Shown one piece after another: positions 16,339 to 21,575 of a stretch of DNA of 21,575 bases; positions within the stretch are counted from its first letter, which is position 1, and every line of letters starts with the position of its first letter. The notes beneath the pieces are model-generated. The model was not told the DNA's origin, searched no databases, and saw only the letters and a program-made list of their open reading frames with translations. Source of the stretch: CAYLRU01 sp964386565. Lineage in GTDB: Bacteria; Desulfobacterota; Desulfobacteria; Desulfobacterales; UBA5616. The translations under genes were made by a program, and so were the position numbers. The stretch lies in assembly GCA_964386565.1 (NCBI GenBank), contig CAYLRU010000045.1:1-21575 (forward strand), given 5' to 3'.

Positions 16339-16503
16339 GCGGCCGGTCGTAACCCTGAAAAATGTATCGGATGTGGTGTGTGTGCCATTACCTGTCCGGA
16401 AGCATTGAAACTTCATCAGTATAAGCGTCTCGCATCCCCGTTTGCGACATCAATGGCGCTTTACGGAACCATCGCAAAGGACAACAATCGGCTCCGGTCC
16501 TGA
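16339..16503 (+). pseudogene. C-terminal remnant of a ferredoxin-like gene
   Basis: An open stretch without start codon, beginning after TAA 16336-16338, reads NPEKCIGCGVCAITCPEALK and then LHQYKRLASPFATSMALYG to a TGA at 16501-16503. The C-x2-C-x2-C-x3-C-P motif is a single 4Fe-4S site, matching the last cluster site of the neighbouring proteins (CFGCGACAVTCP at 14676-15788). All upstream domains are absent. It sits directly behind the promoter/operator, as if a deletion had joined promoter and gene end. Confidence 0.7.
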
Positions 16504-16650
16504 ATATGCACGGCAGGCTGTTGCAAAAGCAAGGCTCGCCTCAATGGTATATTTTTGCGCCTTGATCCTGCATGAGATCGGGGCTTTCATTTTTATATAA
16601 GATTCCGGTGGTAATTTTGTGATTTAACAAAAAAGGGAGGCAATACGAGT

Positions 16651-17730
16651 ATGAGTAAAGAAGTATACAAGCAATTACTGGAAGTCATGAAAAAGCGGGG
16701 TGGAGGATACGCCGGTGCGGATATCCCTGAATTTTACGAAATGGTGGAAGTAATGTTCACCCCCGAAGAAGCTGAAGTGAACAATGCCATGCCCGAAGGG
16801 CCTTTTACCGTAAAGGACATGGCAAAAAAGATGGGAAGAAGCGAAGAGGATATGGAAAGTATCCTTGAGGCAATGGCGAACAAGGGGCTTTGTTTTGCCC
16901 TGAAAGTGGAGACGACCCAGTTTTATCAGGGAGCGCCATTTATGCCCGGGATTCTGGAATTTCAGCTCATGCGCGGGACAAAGACTGAAAGGGACAAACA
17001 ACTTGCCAGGCTCATGTATGATTATAAAAAAGCATTTGAAGCTGTTGAGGGTCCACCTAAAGAAAAGTTTCCCACCACAAGGGTCATCACGGTGGACAGG
17101 GCCATTGAATCCGACAGCACCGTCCACACCTATGATCAGGTTCAAACCATTATCGACAAATCCGATCCCATCGCTGTGAGCACCTGTTTCTGCCGTCATT
17201 CTGCAGACTTGCGCGGTGAAGATCTCCATGGAATGCCCAAGGATGTCTGCATGCAGTTCGGCCTGCAAGCCCAGTATTCCATTGACAGACTGGGAGCAAA
17301 GAAACTGACCAAGGAAGAGGCCAGAGAAATCCTGAACCGTTCGGAAGAGGCCGGTCTGATCCACATGAGCCAAAATGTGGCCGAAGGTGTCGGTTTTATC
17401 TGCAATTGTGACCGCTGGCATTGTGTTGTCGTCCAAAACGCCCTTAAGCAGCCCAAGCCCGGGGAGGGATTTAATTCGGGTTTTGAACCCCGATTTGATG
17501 CTGAATTGTGCACGGCATGCGAAACCTGCATTGAGCGATGCCCTGCCGAAGCCCTTGCCATGGACCCGGATGATGTGCCGAAAGTTAACCTTGACAGGTG
17601 CTTTGGATGCGCTGTTTGTGCAACCGGCTGTCCGACGGAGGCAATCGCCATGGTCAACAAACCCGGATTTACAGCACCGCCTGCGGATGCGCAAGCATTG
17701 AAGGAGGCCTTGAAAGTTTCCATGTCTTAG
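16651..17730 (+). CDS. Winged-helix 4Fe-4S dicluster protein, paralogue of 14676-15788
   Basis: 359 residues, same architecture as the protein at 14676-15788: VMFTPEEAEVNNAMPEGPFT and KDMAKKMGRSEEDMESILE form the winged-helix part, then C179-F-C181-R and C200, then a reduced cysteine cluster C251-N-C253 with C258 in place of the seven-cysteine run, then two 4Fe-4S sites C287/C290/C293/C297 and C317/C320/C323/C327. The middle region therefore has lost ligands compared with the paralogue, so any extra site there probably differs. GGGAGG lies about ten bases before the ATG. It is a likely cytoplasmic electron carrier. It stands alone on its strand behind the two decayed genes. Confidence 0.82.
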   Translation: MSKEVYKQLLEVMKKRGGGYAGADIPEFYEMVEVMFTPEEAEVNNAMPEGPFTVKDMAKKMGRSEEDMESILEAMANKGLCFALKVETTQFYQGAPFMPGILEFQLMRGTKTERDKQLARLMYDYKKAFEAVEGPPKEKFPTTRVITVDRAIESDSTVHTYDQVQTIIDKSDPIAVSTCFCRHSADLRGEDLHGMPKDVCMQFGLQAQYSIDRLGAKKLTKEEAREILNRSEEAGLIHMSQNVAEGVGFICNCDRWHCVVVQNALKQPKPGEGFNSGFEPRFDAELCTACETCIERCPAEALAMDPDDVPKVNLDRCFGCAVCATGCPTEAIAMVNKPGFTAPPADAQALKEALKVSMS

Positions 17731-18058
17731 CATATTCAGGGAAACGTCTACTGAATCTGCAAGCAGTGCCGAATCGGCTTAAATGCGACGTTTTGATCAC
17801 AGGTGACGATATCAAAAACCGTATGCCAAGGATACGGCTGCCCTTTTTAAACTGCATTTAAAATCTGCGGTATCACTCAAACACCCGATGATCCCACTCT
17901 GGTATTGAATCTTATGGCTGAAAATGATAATTTGAACAAATATCAAAGATCCTATGGAAATTAAAGCAGTCATGAAATTGAATCGGAAGCGGTTTAAAAA
18001 CCTTTCCGTCAATGGCCATGCTCAATCTCTTAAAACCCCATACCAGGAGCAATGAGAA
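17731..18058. other. Intergenic stretch without recognisable gene
   Basis: 328 bases between the ferredoxin-like protein and the sulfatase. A short inverted repeat ATTCAG / CTGAAT lies just behind the ferredoxin stop, too weak to call a terminator. Small frames on both strands have no ribosome-binding site or motif. I see no promoter of good quality for the sulfatase. Confidence 0.4.
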
Positions 18059-19537
18059 ATGACACGAAATTCAATAACCGTATTTTTAATGGGACTCATT
18101 CTCTTATCATGGACTTTTTATCTTCCGGATGTCACCGCAACAGAAGAGAAAAAACCGAATATTGTTTTGATACTGCTTGACAACACCGGCTGGGGGGACT
18201 TTGGTGCTTACGGCGGCGGCGAATTAAGAGGCGCCCCATCGCCCAATATCGACAAGCTGGCTCAGGAAGGACTCCTCCTGCAGAATTTCAACACCGAACC
18301 CCAGTGCACCCCCAGCCGTTCGGCCCTGATGACGGGCCGATTCGCCATTCGCAGCGGAAACCAGAGCGTCCCCATTGGTTTGCCTTATTATGGCTTGGTC
18401 CCATGGGAAATCACCATTGCCGAATTGCTGTCAGACGCGGGATACGCCACCGGCGCTTTCGGGAAATGGCATTTGGGCAAGACAGCGGGCCGCTTCCCCA
18501 CGGACCAGGGATTTGATGAATGGTACGGCATTCCAAACAGTACGGATGAATCTGTTTGGAATTCACCCCAACAAATCGTGGACATGACGAATGTTTCAGA
18601 TCTTGAAGTTTCTGTTCCGAGCTCGGAACTCCCATGGATTATGGTAAGCCGAAAAGGACAAGAACCGGAAAAACTGAAAAAATATGACCTTGAACAACGC
18701 CGATTAATCGATGCCGAAATCACCCGCCGGGCCATTGATTTCATGAAAAAGAGCCATAAAACAGGGAGGCCGTTTTTCGCCTATATCCCATACACGGCCA
18801 TGCATTTCCCTACCTATCCACACCCTGATTTCATCGGAAAATCAGGGTGCGGGATGTATGCGGACATGCTGATGCAGACGGATCATTACGTCGGCCGGTT
18901 GTTAAACGCGATTAAGGACATGGAGATCGAACCGGACACGCTCGTTATTTTCACGGCTGACAACGGCCCGGAAACTGCAGACCTCGGTGATGGCCATATG
19001 AACGGCTGGACCGGACCGTGGGCGGGAACCTATTTTACTGCTCTCGAAGGAGGCCTGCGCGCGCCTTTCATCGTACGCTGGACCGGAAAAATCCCCCCGG
19101 GCGGCAAGAGTAATGAAATCGTTCATATTGTAGACCTGTTCCCGACCCTTGCAAAGATAGCCGGTGTGAAAGTGCCGTCGGACCGGCCCATCGACGGCAT
19201 AGATATGACGGATTTCTTTTTGGGCAAAAGAAACGGTTCAGGCAGGGAAGGCTTTCCGATTTTCGTCGGAAATGATTTGTATGCCATTAAATGGCGCAAC
19301 TGGAAAGTCCATTTCATCTGGCAGGAAACCAAATACGGTCCCAAGAAAATCTATTCCACCGTACCAAAGGTGGTCAACCTCATCACCGATCCACGCGAGG
19401 AGCGGCAGGTGGCGGAGCCGTACAACAATTGGGTGCAATATCCCTTTATGAAAATACTTGCGCACTTCCAGCAAAGTGTAAAAAAATATCCGAATGTTCC
19501 ATTGGGAGCGCCGGACGCTTACTTGCCGCCCAAGTAA
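18059..19537 (+). CDS. Secreted formylglycine-dependent sulfatase (arylsulfatase family)
   Basis: 492 residues. An N-terminal signal peptide (MTRNSITVFLMGLILLSWTF, cleavage near residue 27) sends it to the periplasm. The sulfatase signature C83-T-P-S-R87 followed by SALMTGR marks C83 as the cysteine converted to formylglycine. The second signature region is GAFGKWHLGK. Metal-site residues are D41-N42 in LLDNTGWGDFG and the late FTADNGPE pair. It hydrolyses sulfate esters of an unknown organic substrate. No sulfatase-maturating enzyme gene is in the window, so maturation must come from elsewhere. AGGAG lies about seven bases before the ATG. No carbohydrate-use genes surround it, so a polysaccharide locus is not indicated. 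Confidence 0.9.
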   Translation: MTRNSITVFLMGLILLSWTFYLPDVTATEEKKPNIVLILLDNTGWGDFGAYGGGELRGAPSPNIDKLAQEGLLLQNFNTEPQCTPSRSALMTGRFAIRSGNQSVPIGLPYYGLVPWEITIAELLSDAGYATGAFGKWHLGKTAGRFPTDQGFDEWYGIPNSTDESVWNSPQQIVDMTNVSDLEVSVPSSELPWIMVSRKGQEPEKLKKYDLEQRRLIDAEITRRAIDFMKKSHKTGRPFFAYIPYTAMHFPTYPHPDFIGKSGCGMYADMLMQTDHYVGRLLNAIKDMEIEPDTLVIFTADNGPETADLGDGHMNGWTGPWAGTYFTALEGGLRAPFIVRWTGKIPPGGKSNEIVHIVDLFPTLAKIAGVKVPSDRPIDGIDMTDFFLGKRNGSGREGFPIFVGNDLYAIKWRNWKVHFIWQETKYGPKKIYSTVPKVVNLITDPREERQVAEPYNNWVQYPFMKILAHFQQSVKKYPNVPLGAPDAYLPPK

Positions 19538-19790
19538 AACGTGGCCCATTCATAAACGGCATCTTTTTGCCCGGAACTGCGTTTTCGCTCTTTTGAAACC
19601 CTCGAAACAGCGCGCTGTTCCCGCGGTTTAAAAATCGCCCGGGCCTTGGCGCTGAACCAAAATCTGCCGTTTATGGATGGACCCTGCGTAGAACCGGAAC
19701 AGGAACATCCCGGGAAAACGTCTGCCCTGCTGCCGTAATCCGCAGAATTGTAAAACAGGGCATTTTGATGTCTCTTTTTCTTCTGTTTTC
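19538..19790. other. Space between convergent genes, filled by an inverted-repeat element
   Basis: 253 bases between the sulfatase and flavoprotein stops. It holds the element at 19546-19680 and a perfect 14-bp palindrome AACAGCGCGCTGTT (19606-19619). No U-rich tail follows the palindrome, so I do not call it a terminator. Nothing else is recognisable. Confidence 0.5.
19546..19680. repeat. 135-bp element with 16-bp terminal inverted repeats
   Basis: The arm 19546-19561 (CCATTCATAAACGGCA) and the arm 19665-19680 (TGCCGTTTATGGATGG) are reverse complements with one mismatch in 16. Size is almost equal to the element at 2626-2762, but the arms differ in sequence. It lies between two converging genes, where it could also act on transcript ends. 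Confidence 0.5.
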
Positions 19791-20375
19791 TTAACCCCGG
19801 GGTTCATTCAGCTTTTTCAATAACCAAGCCATATTCTGCCCCAGGGTTTTCATGATGTTGAGACCTTCTTCATCTTTTTCCACATCCCCCGGATTCAGGC
19901 CGATGGACATATTCCAGTAACATGAACCGGGAACGATCATCTGGTTGTACAGAAAAAAGTGGTTCAAAGCATCAAACGTCGTAACGCTGCCCGCCCTTCT
20001 GACCGCCACAACACCGGCTCCGACTTTTCGTTTGAACAAAAAGCCATTTGCACTGGATACGAGTCCTGCGCGGTCAATCATTGCCTTCATTTCAGCGGTA
20101 ACATTGGAAAAATAAGTCGGCGAGCCGAAAATGATACCGTCCGCCCCGATCATTTTCTCAATGCATTCATTCAACCCGTCATCCTTTACAGCGCAACGTT
20201 GGTCCCGATTTTCAAAACATTTATAGCATGCGATGCATCCTTTTATCTTTTTCCCGGCAAGCTGCACCAGCTCGGTTTCCATCCCTTCCCGTTCAAGTTC
20301 CTTGAACATGTAATTGATAAGAATACCGGTGTTACCTTTCTTTCGCGGACTTCCGTTAAATGCAACGACTTTCAT
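19791..20375 (-). CDS. Iron-sulfur flavoprotein / NADPH-dependent FMN reductase family protein
   Basis: 194 residues, flavodoxin-like fold. The FMN phosphate loop is FNGSPRKKGNT (6-16). The compact cysteine motif C47-x2-C50-x2-C53-x7-C61 fits the CX2CX2CX4-7C pattern known from archaeal and clostridial iron-sulfur flavoproteins and should bind one 4Fe-4S cluster. GIIFGSPTYFSNVTAEMKAM is the second flavin-binding region. It probably shuttles electrons between ferredoxin and another acceptor in the cytoplasm. AGGAGG lies before the ATG. It stands alone between convergent and divergent neighbours, so its partner is not shown by context. Confidence 0.87.
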   Translation of the reverse strand: MKVVAFNGSPRKKGNTGILINYMFKELEREGMETELVQLAGKKIKGCIACYKCFENRDQRCAVKDDGLNECIEKMIGADGIIFGSPTYFSNVTAEMKAMIDRAGLVSSANGFLFKRKVGAGVVAVRRAGSVTTFDALNHFFLYNQMIVPGSCYWNMSIGLNPGDVEKDEEGLNIMKTLGQNMAWLLKKLNEPRG

Positions 20376-20743
20376 CTTTTTCTCCTCCTATGTAAGGTCC
20401 TCATCAATTTTCATGCAGGATCCGGGTATTGTTTTCGTTGGGAGCGGCTTTAAAAAATCATCGGTCGAGAGACATCATATGAATCCCGGTGTCAACCATC
20501 CCTCGCATTTAAGGTAAGACAAATGGAATCAAACGTTGACTAACCAAAAACAGCCCCATAGTCAATAAAAAGCCGACATAAATGTAAAATCAGTCGGTTA
20601 TCAGTATTTGCGATATTTTGGGCGGACAATTGATATTGACATTCAATGATACTTTTTGTATTATTTTTAATTCATAATATTTTCCCAAACCCCGCCCGAA
20701 ACGGCATCATCTTTTATGCTAATGCTTTTCCGGTAACGCCATC
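20376..20743. other. Divergent intergenic region
   Basis: 368 bases between two divergent genes, AT-rich near 20540-20690. It carries the promoter of the Mut7-C protein at 20636-20664. No equally clear promoter is visible for the flavoprotein. No repeat or RNA structure is recognised. Confidence 0.4.
20636..20664 (+). promoter_or_regulatory. Sigma-70-type promoter of the Mut7-C gene
   Basis: TTGACA (20636-20641), exactly 17 bases, TATTAT (20659-20664): perfect -35 and 5/6 -10. The likely transcript start near 20671 leaves a leader of about 70 bases. Confidence 0.6.
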
Positions 20744-21541
20744 ATGGTGATATCTCGGACAACCAAAAAAAAATCCGTTCTTTTAAGGTTTTACGAAGAG
20801 TTAAATGATTTTCTGCCTGCGGAAAAAAGAAAGAAATCGTTTTCCGAAAGAATCGAGGGTACAAAATCCGTAAAACAGGTCATCGATGCATTCGGCATCC
20901 CGGATTCTGCCGTAGACCTTGTTCTGGTCAACGGCCATTGTGTCCCGTTTTCCCATATCATCAAGGACGGGGACAGGATTTCCGTTTATCCGAAATTCGA
21001 ATCTTTTGATATTTCAACCGTAACGAAACTAAGGGAAAAACCATTACGACGTCTTGATTTTGTTCTCGACGTACATCTTGGAAAACTCGCCAAATATTTA
21101 CGACTGTTGGGTTTTAACACCCTGTATCATAACAGCTATTCAGATCATCAGATTATCCTTCTGTCCGAGAAAACCGGCCGGATCATATTGACAAGGGATA
21201 AAGCGCTTTTAAGATCAAAGCAGGGCTCAAGGGGGTATCTGGTAAAAACCACGGATCCTGATAAACAGATTATAGAAGTTATTGATCGCTTCGATCTGTT
21301 ATCCTCAATCAACCCGTTTTCCATCTGCCTGTCATGCAATTCAAATGTTCAAAAAGCTGAAAAACAATGGGTAAAAGATAACATCAGCCCCGATATCCTT
21401 TCCCAGTATAACGAATTCACGTTCTGTACCGGCTGTGGAAAGGTTTTCTGGAAAGGCTCCCACCACCAGGCCATGACCCGGTTTATTGAAAAAATAAAGA
21501 CGCAGGTCCAAAACCCCGCCGGTTTTCAGGACCCGTCATGA
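20744..21541 (+). CDS. Mut7-C ubiquitin-like plus Mut7-C RNase (PIN-like) and zinc-ribbon protein
   Basis: 265 residues in three parts. Residues 10-86 are a ThiS/MoaD-like ubiquitin-fold domain (SVLLRFYEELNDFLP, VDLVLVNGHCVPF, IKDGDRISVYP). Residues 105-190 are a Mut7-C PIN-like nuclease domain starting FVLDVHLGKLAKYLRLLGF with conserved acids D109, D134 and D152 (ILTRDKALL). The C-terminal zinc ribbon has C195-x2-C198 and C228-x2-C231. By family knowledge the domain is predicted to cut RNA; the fusion with a ubiquitin-like module is a recurrent bacterial architecture of unknown biological role. The ATG at 20744 has no strong ribosome-binding site; the frame upstream gives no better start. 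Confidence 0.88.
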   Translation: MVISRTTKKKSVLLRFYEELNDFLPAEKRKKSFSERIEGTKSVKQVIDAFGIPDSAVDLVLVNGHCVPFSHIIKDGDRISVYPKFESFDISTVTKLREKPLRRLDFVLDVHLGKLAKYLRLLGFNTLYHNSYSDHQIILLSEKTGRIILTRDKALLRSKQGSRGYLVKTTDPDKQIIEVIDRFDLLSSINPFSICLSCNSNVQKAEKQWVKDNISPDILSQYNEFTFCTGCGKVFWKGSHHQAMTRFIEKIKTQVQNPAGFQDPS

Positions 21542-21575
21542 CAATTTTTTCAATAAAATCAGACATGGCAATGTA
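21538..21575 (+). CDS. Start of the next gene, translationally coupled (partial)
   Basis: An ATG at 21538 overlaps the stop of the Mut7-C gene (ATGA) and stays open to the window edge: MTIFSIKSDMAM. A weak CAGGA lies seven bases upstream. The overlap suggests an operon, but twelve codons give no identity and the start could be chance. Confidence 0.35.
   Translation, partial: MTIFSIKSDMAM

Noticed and set aside
16675..17733. 352-codon open frame antisense to the ferredoxin-like gene
   Set aside because: It mirrors a clear 4Fe-4S protein with a ribosome-binding site; the antisense translation has no domain and arises from codon bias of the real gene.
19606..19619. Perfect palindrome AACAGCGCGCTGTT as rho-independent terminator
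   Set aside because: No T-run follows on either strand at the proper place; it is better explained as an internal part of the inverted-repeat element.

Overview
The window looks like a chromosomal segment of an anaerobic, sulfate-reducer-like deltaproteobacterium (Desulfobacterota, Desulfobacterales-like). The pointers are a corrinoid/folate methyltransferase of Wood-Ljungdahl type, several ferredoxin-like 4Fe-4S proteins, an iron-sulfur flavoprotein, a UGA-encoded selenoprotein, an anaerobic-type sulfatase and moderate GC content. This placement is inferred from gene content; no marker gene is present.

Layout. 1-1306 (-): start of a secreted two-partner-secretion-type adhesin, cut by the window edge. 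1496-2596 (-): receiver plus histidine kinase. 2597-3268: non-coding, with a 137-bp inverted-repeat element. 3269-4606 (+): protoporphyrinogen-oxidase-like flavoprotein. 4738-5982 (+): CNT nucleoside transporter. 6000-10522 (-): methyltetrahydrofolate methyltransferase preceded by a four-gene Gld-like ABC transporter operon (ATPase, permease, auxiliary protein, DUF4340 protein). 10906-11598 (-): crotonase-fold protein.

The most interesting part is 12.1-17.7 kb. A GrdB-family (glycine/betaine/sarcosine/proline reductase component B-like) gene at 12156-13385 contains an in-frame UGA at codon 155, in a U-x-x-C motif, followed at once by a good bacterial SECIS-like hairpin. Without recoding it would be called as two separate ORFs. 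It converges with an operon on the other strand coding for a cysteine-rich winged-helix/ferredoxin protein, a DUF1330 protein and a TetR regulator. Beyond that lie two decayed remnants, of a paralogous TetR gene (-) and a paralogous ferredoxin gene (+), flanking what looks like an intact promoter with a palindromic operator between its -35 and -10 boxes. An intact paralogue of the ferredoxin protein follows at 16651-17730. I read this as a duplicated redox module that is partly eroded.

17.7-21.6 kb: a formylglycine-type sulfatase with a signal peptide (+), a 135-bp inverted-repeat element, a NADPH-FMN-reductase/iron-sulfur flavoprotein (-), a Mut7-C ubiquitin-like plus PIN-like RNase/zinc-ribbon protein (+) with a near-consensus promoter, and the first codons of a translationally coupled next gene. 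I see no rRNA, tRNA, CRISPR array or transposase gene.
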